DNA of 64,000 nt, taken from positions 124,001 through 188,000 of the forward strand of contig WHVA01000172.1 in the NCBI GenBank assembly GCA_015179125.1. The letters run 5' to 3'. Source of the DNA: Gautieria morchelliformis. Lineage: Eukaryota > Basidiomycota > Agaricomycetes > Gomphales > Gomphaceae. Shown here one piece after another: positions 22,920-33,227 of this stretch. The position numbers were made by a program, and so were the translations under genes. Below the pieces are notes generated by a model. That model made no database searches. It saw only the letters and a list, made by a program, of their open reading frames with translations, and had not been told where the DNA came from. Numbering within the stretch: position 1 is the first letter of the stretch; each line of letters starts with the position of its first letter.

Positions 22920-23727
22920 TAGATATCTAACTCACCTGTTTCCTGGGTGGCTGCACCGGTACTGGTTCCTGATGAGAGAATACTAAGTCATAAAGATCAC
23001 GTGATATTAGAGAGCGCTCACCACGGCAATGTTCTTGCGTTTGGCCTAAGTGGTGACAGCGGTTTCACAGTGCCGGATTTTTTCTGGGGCGCAGGCTAAC
23101 AAGCAATCTAATTAGTAAGGGTTCACGTGCCTTTATATAGTAAAGATGTTTCGAAGCAAAGAACGGTGGGAGAAAACGGCTTGGCACACATACCTGGAGG
23201 GCCTTGATAGATACAGACATTTCCGTCAATGGCCTCTTCTTCGAAGTGTCCTCGACGTTCGAGCCCTTTTTGTCTTTTTTGTCCTTTTTCTTTGTTATCT
23301 TGACCACTGGCACTACGGAAGCAGCAGCCGGGATGTCAGACTGTGCTGATGGGCTGGGCGGCACTGACAGAGGTAGCGGTTAAATTGGGGGTATCTGATG
23401 GGAAGAGGGGGGCCGAAGCGACTTCAATAGAGGTATCTGGGGTTTCTTCTGCAGGGGAGGGACCAGTGCCGGCTAGAGAGAAAAAAAAAAAAACGAGTAT
23501 ATGCATGCAAAATCAATTTTATGCTTTACCTGGGACTGTGGGTGGCAACAGGGTTCTAGGGTCTACACCCTGAGCATAGAGTTTGTGAAAGATATCTACG
23601 CAGTGTGGGAAGGCCGTAGGCCAGAATATTGTGGGAGGGGCAAAATATGGCCTTAAGACACCGAGAAAAGTTGGAACTTACATGTCCACTCCGGTGGAAT
23701 TTGATTGGATTTAGACTTCTTCACCAT
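22920..23727 (-). pseudogene. Accessory gene remnant in CAC-2
   Basis: Minus strand, first ATG at 23727 (MVKKSKSNQIPPEWT), followed by a GTAAGT intron start. The next block has DIFHKLYAQGVDPRTLL, matching LFKSMITQGLDPSSLL in the second exon of the CAC-3 accessory gene. A Pro/Ser/Thr-rich block and a Lys-rich KKKDKKDKKG segment follow. The IPKP and WPxH motif blocks of the longer versions were not found. No continuous frame is evident; the 3' limit is approximate. Confidence 0.45.
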
Positions 23728-23929
23728 TGTGTTCAGTGTCGAGTCCAAGGAATGAGTCTGTGAGTGGTGGGAAGCTGGTGGTACGATCTAAAAATTAAGG
23801 ATTACCTAATGAACTGAGATTCAACTGACTTGAGGATTTTCATTTGCCCCAAGTACTGTACTAGCCTGCTCGCTTCCTCCCATGGCTGGCAAAGAGCTCT
23901 GCAGATGCTTTCCTACCTGCATGAAGCTC

Positions 23930-24181
23930 CCAGGTCCTAGGCAACGTATCCATCATTGTCAAGCTGTCGAGGCAGCACTTACTCTCGGCTCATTGGAATC
24001 GGATTGTGAAGAACATGGATCTGGTGATCTCGGTGGTGCAGGCACTGGTAGGAACATCGACATCGACTGTGACGGTGTCGTGGGGTGAGTCCAGCATGGA
24101 AATGAGTGGGGAATCATCGATCGCAGCGGGGACCTCGCTCGCACTGTTTTCGTCAATCCAGAGCCGGAAGACGATGACTAG
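23930..24181 (+). pseudogene. C-terminal exon of a tnp2 transposase in CAC-2
   Basis: Bases 24101-24181 read NEWGIIDRSGDLARTVF and end at a TAG. This is the C-terminus seen in CAC-1 (8510-8581) and CAC-3 (25988-26060). A GTAGGA...GTCCAG intron-like segment precedes it. Everything upstream of this exon is missing. Confidence 0.65.
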
Positions 24182-24507
24182 GCGCATAGTTTTCGAATTT
24201 CCCAGATACGTGTATCGTCTCTGCAGTGCTTTGCAATCTGCTATCATGGTTATCATTTCTTGAGTCATTAACCATTGAACACTTTATATCAATTTGGATA
24301 AACAAAGGTCATTTTCGACCTTAAAAAAAGGGTCGCGTCGATGAGTCAAAAAATTTTTTTGGAACCTTTGGTGTAGTTCAAATTAGTACTGAAAACAAGT
24401 TCTGTATTTTTGTAAATTTCTGGAACCCTAAAAAAGTTCAAATTGGAACGGACAATCCGTGTAAGTGCATTGGAAACTGAATTTAAGTTCTGATCTTTCC
24501 TACAGTG

Positions 24508-25535
24508 CAGATCTACATCACCAGACAGCTGATACACCGAATGCACCATCTCACGGATACCATGTTGTCATGCCCCATGTCTTAACCAGTCTTACTCCTC
24601 GGCCAAGCTCTTTCACTACATCCATGACGCCGAATTATGAGCTTTCTCGTGTTTCCATATCCAGAAATTACAGTATGACGTGACACCTCTACTGAGACTA
24701 TCTATGAATGTCATAGAATCAAATCTTCGTGCACAGGCAGGGGCTGGAACTTGCAATTTTAGGTCATAATCCCTTCCGCTTCCTCGTGTTCATCTTTTCC
24801 CATCGTCATACATCTCATGGTGTGAGGTGGTGGTGTGGAACGATGCCATCCATCGGTCGTATTCGTCATATGAGGTGAGCTTGTCACGGTTTGCTTTCAT
24901 TGTTTTGCTGACGCTCACTCACTTACATGCCGCTCGACTTCAAGTTTCTTGAAAGGAAGACCTTTTTGAATCATTTCCAGCCTATGCCAGTCCGATGTAA
25001 TCAACAGTATGCCGAGAATATTCAGGCGGCTAACCATTTATGATGCTTCTGCGTTGCCTTAGCTGAATTGGTTCTATCAGCCAGGCTGACAGGTTTAATT
25101 TGCTCGATGGGCACTCGTCAGTGGACCCTAGCGCAACTCGAATGGCCTAGTGTGTACGTGTGTGCACCAGGTCATATTGCAAGTGATTCTTGATATTTCA
25201 AGGGAATCCGCGAGGCTTAGCGATTGAAAGGCATCCGCAGCCAGTTCAATTCATGCATGGCTGCGGATGCAGCAAACATACCTGTGTTTGGATAGGGAGA
25301 ACGGATTACGAAATCGTGCAAAAGACGTGCTTGTCTTAAAGCAGCGGTCCAATAGAGATCCTGAAGCTTGATGTGCCAATTCCTGTGCAGGATGCTATGC
25401 GGCGAGCTAGTAATAGTACGCATAAGTAATCCAGCTGAGACCGAGGCTGAGGCGTATCATGCCATGTGTAAACCTGGCACCCTGCTATTCTTTCCCATTC
25501 ACATTATGCGACTTAGAAGATTGCTGTAACGCTTA
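24508..25535. other. T2 non-coding tail between CAC-2 and CAC-3
   Basis: Collinear with 15139-16145 of T1. It contains the collapsed form of the T1 inverted repeat at ~25231-25270. No gene is supported. Confidence 0.6.
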
Positions 25536-25987
25536 CACTGTAGGAAGAACAGGCACTTAAAATAAGTACTTTATGCACTAGTACTTAATTTCAGTAGTTT
25601 TTTTCACCCAAAATCAGTGTCAAAAAAAATATTTTAGCTACCACTAAAATTAAGTACATTTAAACACTTAAAATAAGCCACCCAAAGCCAGCCCATATCG
25701 ACGGGTAGACACATCAAATCACCAAACAAACCGAGTGCTGCGAGCCCTGAGACAGCAAATTCACTTACTAGGTTAGCATAAGCAAGTCTTAGTGAGTACA
25801 ACAAAAGAATTATTGCATCGTGCATCGCAAATTGTTTGTGCATCAGCTCGAGAGCGCAGGGACTTGGGAGTCTCAGAGAGTAAGGGGAGTGTTTAAAATA
25901 GTGCAATTGATGTGTAGCGACAATGTACTTACTGGAGTAATATAAAATGATGAGAACGCAAAGAGGAAAAAGAAAAAAAAAACGCAC

Positions 25988-28900
25988 CTATTCAAACTCG
26001 ACTTCCGGTTCCACGAAAACAGTCCTGGCAAAGTCCCCACTGCGGTCAACAATTCCCCATTCATTCCTGCGCTTGACTCGTCCAACTACGCATTCGACCG
26101 TACGCAAATCCACAACAACAGGGATGGTGGTCTCCGAATATGTGGTCAGCTCGTGAGTCGCATCTTTTCCACCTGTTGAACATGGCTGGATGACTGCTAA
26201 AAGATATCGATGGGGCTCCTCGAGGTCGAGTGTACGTGACTGCGGCATGACGACATCGATGATGCAATGTAGCTGTCCATAAAATGTTTGCCGAACATGT
26301 GCTGGCCACAGCGATTGTTAGCCACCATCAATGTGTACTGTAAAAATATGATGCTATAAAATTTTCTCCTGATTTAGAAATCATGCAGTACTCACACGGA
26401 CAAATGATGAATCACGGCTGATAGGAGCCTGAGCTTCACTTATGGCACACCTGGCTCAAATCTTGTCGCCACCGTTAGTAATACGAACTTTTCCCCATCT
26501 CGTCATAATTGAAGGTAGTTCGGTGAGGATGACATTGGCCGGGCAGTTGAACAGCTGCACGAAGTATAAAGTGATTCTTCGACAAAGGTCTGGATCTGGC
26601 TGAAAAGCAAGGTTACGAGGTGAATGAAGGACTGTATTAGGAACTAAGAGGCCCCAATGTGTTAGCGGCACGCAAAGGGGGTGTCATATCAAAGTACGCA
26701 CATTCTGGGTAGACATGCTCCATCGCGCTCACAGCTCCTTCTATGGCCTCCGGCGTCAGCATCTCATCAACTTGTGTATATAGGACCTTGAGCTGGGAGA
26801 GCTGCGCTGCACGTGTGACGTACACCGACAGTGTGGCATAAGGGTGAAGCTGTGAGGTCATGCACGATCCCAGTTTGCCGCAATATTGTTCCATTGGGAA
26901 CGCCCAAGTCATCCATGCAGGGCCGCAAAGACGTATGTAGTCGGGAACATGCAGGAGCGCATGAATATTGAAAGTACATGCAGGGAGATTCTTTTGTTCA
27001 TAATGGTAATACCACCTGCCAGCCGCGGTTGCTTCAGAACACGAACTGAGTACAAAAATTCATAACGCACCTTTCATATTGTTGGACCCACTTTACGATA
27101 GATTTATGTAGTTTTTGCAATGCTTCCTCGGTTATGGTGAACTGAAGACACGTCTTGATGATGCTGACAAGATCGCAAAAGTGATCGTAATATTTGGGGT
27201 TGGGGAACTGATTCCGTAAGAGGATGGGGCCTAAATACTGCACCCAGAATGACCAGAATTCTGCTTTATATTTGGAGTTGGTGATGTCGGGCATGCCGCC
27301 AACGAAATCAGAGGGCATCATCTTGTAAGCCTCGGCGGTTTCATGGCCTATTTGTTCCCATATATGTGGTGCTAGGCGGTATCCTGGGTCAGCAGGTTCA
27401 ATGTTCTTGAAGCAGCCCGATCCTGTCCAGTGCTCTTTTAGTAATGGACAGATATTTTTGAAAAAAAGATGCATTATGTCGTGTGGAAAAGAATCCGGCA
27501 GACTGAGCGACTTGAGGTGCAAAAGCCGAGACAATCGGTGGATTCCGTAGTGCACTCCAAGCCTGTCACGACGAGTCGGTTCAGCAGACAATATTTCAGT
27601 GAGATGTGTGACGTGGACATTGTGTGTGCGGACAGGCAAGTTGTTAGGGCCCCACCCATCATCCCTGCGCTGTCCTGGTCATCGTGGCACCTGTAATGCA
27701 GGATAGTAAGTGGAGCTTGGTTTCTTCCCTGGCCATTGGATCTCATCGTGTTCGCCTCGGATCAGACAGAAGCGGCATGGGCAATAGGCAGTATGCCCTC
27801 TCAAGCATAGTAGCTTGGACATAGCAGGGAGATCACCTGAAAATAAAATGAGGTACGCGGGTAAATCGAAATTCTCGTTGGTTGCAGCATCATATGTGCA
27901 TATGCCACGAGCAAGTCATTCGAGTTCCTTGATCAGAGGCACTAAGAATGAGTCCAGGCACTTGGGGCCATTGGGACAAGGGATAACCATGACAGGAAGC
28001 AGATTGTCAAATCGGGTGCGAACCTCTGATGTGATGTTGTAATTTGTTAATAATACTGGCCAGGCCGAGTTACTCTTCTTTCTTCCTAGGGCTGGTCTAA
28101 TAGCAAACACCTATGAATAGTTTGTGAGTATAAACTATCCTATTTAATTGATAAATACCTGAAACCCATCGGTCGACCCCCCGAGTGCAATATCACGAGG
28201 ATTGGAGAAGTATTTATGGCTGAGTGTTTCACCTTGTACTTCGACATGTTGATCCAGGAGACTGCGATAATGGGATCCATCAAAGACATCACTGTATTCC
28301 CCAGGCGTGTGAGTGTATTGACTTCTATATTTGAGCTGTTCAATCATCAAGCGGCCTTCATACCACCCCTGCAGGCGAGGGATGATCGGCAGATAAGGGA
28401 GCCGTGCAATCGGTTTGTCATTGGCATGGTAGCGAGGGTTACCACAGATTGAGCGATATGTGTCAGCTCGGAAGGAATCCACATATAGAAGGCAGGAATT
28501 ATCACACATGTCGTAGAATTCAGGCTTGATGCCTGAAAGAAACTCAATTCGCCGGTACATTAGATATCCGGTGTCGAGGTTGAGTTTGCGTTGAAAGAAC
28601 ATGCACATGTTGTTATATGTAGACCGAGGGAGCCCTGAACCTGACATGCGCAGGGCAAATGCACAGATGTTATCTAGGTCACCATCAGTTAACAGATCTC
28701 CACCTGTGGTTGAAGGAAGGTTGTTAGGTACATAATTTGTTATATAAATCAAAAATGCAGACATATGGCATGCAACTGTGCTCTCCACTCTTCTCCATAG
28801 CGTTCCTGGAGGACACGAACAAGGTCTTCGTCAGTGATTTCATCTCGTTCCTCATCCTCAACCTCCTTGACTTTGGCCTCTTCCTCGAGTCCTTCATTCT

Positions 28901-28994
28901 CATTGAGATTTGGGAAAAATTCTTCTTCCTCCACTAAGCTTAAGGACTCGGACGGTGAATCAGATAAAAGATCGTCAAGTATTGTATTGTGCAT
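25988..28994 (-). pseudogene. tnp2-family transposase of CAC-3, nearly complete
   Basis: Minus strand, starting MHNTILDDLLSDSPSES at 28994 with an acidic N-terminus. The next exon has GIKPEFYDMCDNSCLLY, YLPIIPRLQGWY, DVFDGSHYRSLLD and a NPRDIALGGSTDGF motif (to ~28144). Then come a CPCRFCLIRGEHDE zinc-like motif (~27780), HDIMHLFFKNICPLL (~27480), a WSFWVQYLGPILL block, FNIHALLHVPDYI and WAFPMEQYCG (~26900), WGKVRITNGGD (~26490), and the C-terminal NEWGIVDRSGDFARTVF ending at 25988. Introns are short. One in-frame TGA follows CGA at 27679-27681. The family enzyme is a DDE-type cut-and-paste transposase acting on the CACTG termini. Apart from that stop, most exons look sound. Confidence 0.75.
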
Positions 28995-29264
28995 GATGAC
29001 ATCATTGCCACCCTCATCATCGGCAAACTGACTGAGATCTTGATCAGGGTCCAGCTTATCGTGCCTGGTGTTGGGCGCACTGTCCGAATCCGATGATGAG
29101 AGCGCTCGTGCTTTTTTTAGCAGCTCTCGATGTCGTTGACGAAGTCATTTCAATGTCCGACACTTGACAAATTAGAACTCCTTCCTTCCTCCCACCACCA
29201 CAAACCACCCTCGTCGCCTTCGATACTTACCCTCAATCACCTCCAACCTGTCATACGTTAGATA
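28995..29264. promoter_or_regulatory. Divergent intergenic region of CAC-3
   Basis: About 270 bp separate the two divergent starts in CAC-3, suggesting a shared promoter. I see no motif strong enough to name. Confidence 0.35.
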
Positions 29265-31408
29265 ATGGAGCAAGCAACTAAGAAAATGCAGAGTAAGTCT
29301 CCATTTTGATGTCCTTGTGATTTCCGCTCAAAACCCCTTTTACATGTATGCTAGAGCTATTCAAATCTATGATCACGCAGGGTCTCGATCCCAGTAGTTT
29401 ATTGAAGTCTATCCCTCAATGTAAGTTGCACTTTCATTGCTCTTTGCCACGCATACTTATACTCAACTGGGACTAAGCATCGGCTGCTCCTTCTGGAACG
29501 GATGCCTCGCTTTCTTCTGGCACGATGAGTACGTACCAGGAACCTGAGGAGGATGGAAGTTCTTCTGAGGAAGAACTCACTCCACCACCGTCTCACTACT
29601 CCTCAGACATCTCCTCCGCGCACACACCCAATGAGGCAACCCACGGTAACCCTGAAGCCATGGACTCAGAATCAGAGGAAGAGAATGATAGTGACGGCCT
29701 CTCGGGTGACGAATACGAAAACAAATCCTCACATGGTCCCATCGCCTCCATTTCTGATTCCCAGGACGAGGAAGAAGACATCACACCTGGTCATGCTAAG
29801 ACCACGGACAGTGGCGACGTCGATGCTACCGATGTCAGCAGCAACCATAACGACACGCCAGCTAGGAAAAAGAAACGACAGGAGCTTTATTGCGAATTTA
29901 CTTGGGCTGAGCTAAGTCACAGTATCAATCCAATCCTTCCAATCCCTAAGCCCGATGGTACAGGAGGGCGTGATTATAGCATTAAGGAGATGATCGGCCT
30001 GGGATCCAATCACCAGGACGACGCCGACACATATAAAGATATTTTGGTAATATTTTATCTCACTACTATAATTACCTTTGGACTAACACATCTTGTATCC
30101 CAGCGTTCAGTGCATTCTCATTGCGGCAAAAACCTCGATCTCTCTCTTCCAATGCGCAAAAAGTAAAGGCCAAAACAGTTTTGGTCGAACTCAAAGTATG
30201 TAACCAATTTTTCATATATTGCATACTTCTATTGTGACTGTATCAAGGTATGCGAGGATTTTCCCTTGCTTAGAAACTTCGCTGGCGGCTGGCCAGTTCA
30301 TGCGCTTATTCAACAATACCTCAAGAACATTACGGAACAGGCTCGAAAATCGGCCTTGCGCCAGGCTGCATGAGCGGCCACCATGCCTGCCGCCAGCAGT
30401 ACCAACCTCACACATACTCCTCTCCCAGATGCCCCTCTTATTTCCACCACTAAATCCAAGTCCAAGAAGAAATCCGCAGCGGCTTCTGTCCAGCCGGCTG
30501 CCAAGCTTGTTGAGTATTTTTTCTTTTATTTTCGTTGTTACATTACTGATTCACTAGGTCAAGTCCTCAAAGGCTAACCGAGCCCCGGACAATCGCCAGG
30601 CGGCCCCCCCAGTCATCAGCGATGTCCCCATCACCAAGGTCCATGTCTTATTTTTATTTTTATTATATATATGACTCCTACCTTATGATTGTAGGGGACA
30701 TCCTCTAGCAAAAGCAAAGTGTGGCCCTGTCCCAACTTCGCTGCTGTCGAGAATCACGAGCGAGATGTCACACATGATCTGGAGATGCTGGATCTCGGTA
30801 CCGCCAGCCAAAGTTCCAAGAGCAAGAAGAAGAAGACCTCCGTTGCCGTGGCTGCCAGCATGGCCTCAAAGAAGGGGGTCGCCGGCGTGAAGAGGAAGAA
30901 GCCAGTCGAGAACGATGATGGTCCTGGACCGGTGAGTCTAGCTTGCTTGAGTTTTATATTATTCCTTTTACTGACGCATAGGCTAGTCTAAACGCTACAA
31001 GACGCTCAAGTCAATCCCAGTGGCGCGTGTATATTCTGGCCTAATGAATCTACATATCTAACCAGGTCCTTCCAGCTGGCCAAGGGCAAGGAAAAGGTTA
31101 GCTCACAGCCATTTGTCGCATGGCCGCTCCTGACTTGATTGCAGACCGCTAAGAAAACAAAGGTTGCCAAGGTATTTTCATCATATGCTCGTATACCCTT
31201 GCTCACGTGGACTCGGTCAGGGTGCTTCGGATAAAAAATCTTCCTCTACTGCCACTGGAAGCTCCGGGGTGAGAAAAACAAAACGCCAGGTATGTCTTAA
31301 GTATCTCTGCCTTCTCTCTCTATCTCATATTCCCTCTCTCATATTCCCTCTCTCATATTCCCTTCGCAGCCGGTCCCGTCTGCTAGGGCTCGCGGTGATC
31401 ACCCCTGA
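29265..31408 (+). pseudogene. CACTA accessory gene of CAC-3, motif-complete
   Basis: ATG 29265 (MEQATKKMQ), then a GTAAGT intron and an exon reading KLFKSMITQGLDPSSLL. Another intron leads to a long Ser/Glu/Asp-rich exon (29470-30050) ending with FTWAELSHSINPILPIPKP and RDYSIKEMIGLG. A later exon has NFAGGWPVHALIQQYLKN. An in-frame TGA at 30371-30373 precedes ATMPAASS, and a Lys/Ser-rich tail with several short introns ends at 31408. The motif order matches the CAC-1 gene. The predicted protein is acidic at first, then basic, with no enzymatic motif. A DNA- or transposase-binding helper is a guess from its retention. Confidence 0.55.
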
Positions 31409-31879
31409 TACATAGCCATCTTATTACAGTTATTGCTGCGTAAAGTATTCTTTTTATTGTCCCATCGCTGAAATTGCCCCTGTTGTTATTCATGTTTTCA
31501 CAGTGCTTGATCCTCTCCCACTCGTCATTTTCGTGTTTGCCTGCATCGTATCGCATACTCATCTGGTCTGCGCCGTTTTCCAACCCAGTTACTTTTTCAT
31601 GTATTGCAGAACTACATTTCAGTAGTATAATGCACTGGTTTATCAGTATTTTATAACTGCAATTTTAAGTACAAAAAAGGCAGAAAATCAGTGTAAATTG
31701 TTTCTGAAATGGACATTCTCTCTACTAGATTTCGGGGTCGCGCCAATTGACCGGTGTACTTAAATTCAGATACGCGAGCTCTTAGATTTGGTACCTTCGG
31801 TACTGATTTATCGTTATGTAATGTACTTAAGTTAAGTACCCTTTCTTCCTGCAGTGCTTAGGTACGGCGCTACGCGGCC

Positions 31880-32354
31880 ATATGAGATTACTTACTATAC
31901 ATGGCATGACTCGTCAGGAACGTAGCTTGGAAAATAGTATATACTATTACAGACAATTCGTACGACGATACTTAACTCACGACATACGAACAAGTTGAAA
32001 GGAGAAGGCACTCAAGGGGCCGAGAACGAAACTGGACACCAAGGGAAATGAATCCCAACGTACCGGCGACTCGAAATGAAGTGATTTGCGCGGCAGACGG
32101 CAGTTTCTCCCGTTATAGGTACCAACACGTGTTTTCCACGTTTTCATCATCCGGGGAGCATCTGTTGCATGAGGTTCAAAGAGTCGACAACCTCGAGGCT
32201 GCTGGTCAATACGGTCAATATCTTTTATAACAAGCAAATACTCTCTCAAAATGCTCTATCATCTGCTGAACCAGGTTCACCGCTTTGTCAACAAAGTCTA
32301 CTACTCCCTATTCATGGACGACCGTCTGAATCGACCTCCCGTCTTGTTCAATAA
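31880..32354 (+). repeat. Tandem unit T3, truncated
   Basis: Third copy of the unit start, collinear with 9090-9562. Homology stops at ~32354, inside tuA codon ~35, where it joins the N-terminal region of an unrelated transposase-like gene. The copy has a diverged base or two relative to T1 and T2. Confidence 0.9.
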
Positions 32355-32746
32355 AACAGGCCGCGCCCAGAGGATCCGAGAGGCCACACAGAAGTCACGC
32401 AAAGCTGGGTACTCTGACATCAGACAGTGGCAAAAGACGCAAAAAAGGCTTACTGTGAATGAGGAGTCAGACACAACTCCGTCAGAGGAGCTGGAGCCAG
32501 TGGAAATACCAATAGTGGCAGAGGAGGATGAGGAGGAGAAGGAGGAGGAGGAGGAGGAGGAGGAGGAGGAGGAGGAGGAGGAGGAGGAGGAGAAGGAGGA
32601 GGAGGAGGAGAAGGAGGAGGAGGAGGAGAAGGAGGAGGAGGAGGAGAGGAGGAGGAGGAGAAGGAGGAGGAGGAGGAGGAGGAGGAGGAGGAGAAGGAGG
32701 AGGAGGAGGAGAAGGCGGAGGAGGAGGAGAAGGCGGAGGAGGAGGA
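32251..32746 (+). pseudogene. Chimeric ORF: tuA start fused to a DDE-transposase-like N-terminus
   Basis: The ATG at 32251 gives MLYHLLNQVHRFVNKVYYS as in tuA. After PVLFN the frame passes directly into TGRAQRIREATQKSRKAG and IRQWQKTQKRL, a charged N-terminal region that I associate with the downstream pseudogene. The frame stays open through an acidic, GAG-rich run until the solo LTR at 32747. The tuA leader sits directly upstream, so this fused frame has a candidate promoter. It continues to 33015 only by reading into the LTR. Confidence 0.6.
32521..32746. repeat. GAG/GAA trinucleotide microsatellite
   Basis: A purine run of GAGGAG/GAGAAG encodes poly-Glu, poly-Arg or poly-Gly depending on frame. 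The Glu frame continues the transposase-like N-terminal acidic tract, which resumes after the LTR at 33228. The start of the tract may be coding, and the length is expanded by slippage. Confidence 0.85.
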
Positions 32747-33227
32747 TGTCAGGGGACACCCTGTTTTCCATTTCCAGTTCCGACACCACACCCAGTTCCG
32801 ACTCCATTTCCGACTCCGCTTCCTGTTCCGATTCCATCCCCGCCTCCGCCTTCGGAAATGATTCCGCTTCGGGGAGAACTTCCACCAGTTCTGTTCGCCT
32901 CGCCAGTTCCGCTCCAATTTCCGACTTCCACTCTCGGAACAGTGTCGGAAATCAAGCGACCCGCGTGATAGGTGGCATCAAGGGTCGATCAAGGGTCGGG
33001 GAGGTGCAGGGTTGATGGTGGGTGCCAAGTGTTGTCCCTGGCTGCGCAGCGTAGTATAATACGGGCTCGCTGACATTGGGGGTCCTTAGACTTTTCTCTT
33101 TGGATTTCCCCTTGTCAGGTGAGAATCCCCTCTCTTGTATGCTCTGTTCATTTATACATACTTTGGATTTCCCCTTGTCAGTTGTGTGGTAGTGTGATCT
33201 CCACAACTAGCTAGGGTTGCCCTTACA
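32747..33227 (+). mobile_element. Solo LTR (TGTCAGGGGACACC type)
   Basis: A 481-bp insertion starting TGTCAGGGGACACC and ending TGCCCTTACA. The 5-bp target duplication is GAGGA at 32742-32746 and 33228-33232. TG...CA ends and the size fit a Gypsy-type LTR. It carries repeated TTCCGA motifs in its first third and a duplicated TTTGGATTTCCCCTTGTCAG near the 3' end. It splits the acidic tract of the transposase-like pseudogene. Confidence 0.8.

Larger units (their letters stand above)
22068..24507. mobile_element. CAC-2, non-autonomous CACTA-type element
   Basis: A 2,440-bp insertion in unit T2. Its ends are CACTGCAGGAAGA (22068) and, reversed, CACTGTAGGAAAGA (ending 24507). The target duplication is CAGA at 22064-22067 and 24508-24511. 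Unit T1 at ~15138-15145 shows the uninterrupted site, which fixes the boundaries. Subterminal CAGTTCC/GGAAC motifs occupy ~22090-22300. Internally it keeps part of the accessory gene (-) and the last exon of a transposase (+), so it is a deletion derivative of a CAC-3-like element. Confidence 0.9.
25536..31856. mobile_element. CAC-3, CACTA (tnp2/Plavaka-like) element with transposase and accessory gene
   Basis: A 6,321-bp insertion with ends CACTGTAGGAAGAA (25536) and the inverse of CACTGCAGGAAGAA (ending 31856). The target duplication is CTTA at 25532-25535 and 31857-31860. The empty site is preserved in T1 at ~16147-16152 (CCGCTTAGGTACGG). Subterminal repeats are built on AAGTACTT. It encodes a transposase (-, 25988-28994) and an accessory gene (+, 29265-31408) head to head. 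It shares the TIR family with CAC-2 and is the likely type of its autonomous partner. Each gene has at least one in-frame TGA, so current activity is doubtful. Confidence 0.9.
16171..31879 (+). repeat. Tandem unit T2, interrupted by CAC-2 and CAC-3
   Basis: Second copy of the unit, from ATATGAG at 16171 to the CGCGGCC before 31880. Removing CAC-2 and CAC-3 with one target duplication each leaves ~6.9 kb, collinear with T1. Genes are tuA copy 2 and tuB copy 2. Confidence 0.9.

Noticed and set aside
32301..32968. Long poly-Glu, poly-Arg, poly-Ser/Pro/Leu and Gly-rich frames on both strands
   Set aside because: These are frames through the GAG/GAA microsatellite and the adjoining solo LTR. Only the start of the Glu frame plausibly continues a real acidic tract.
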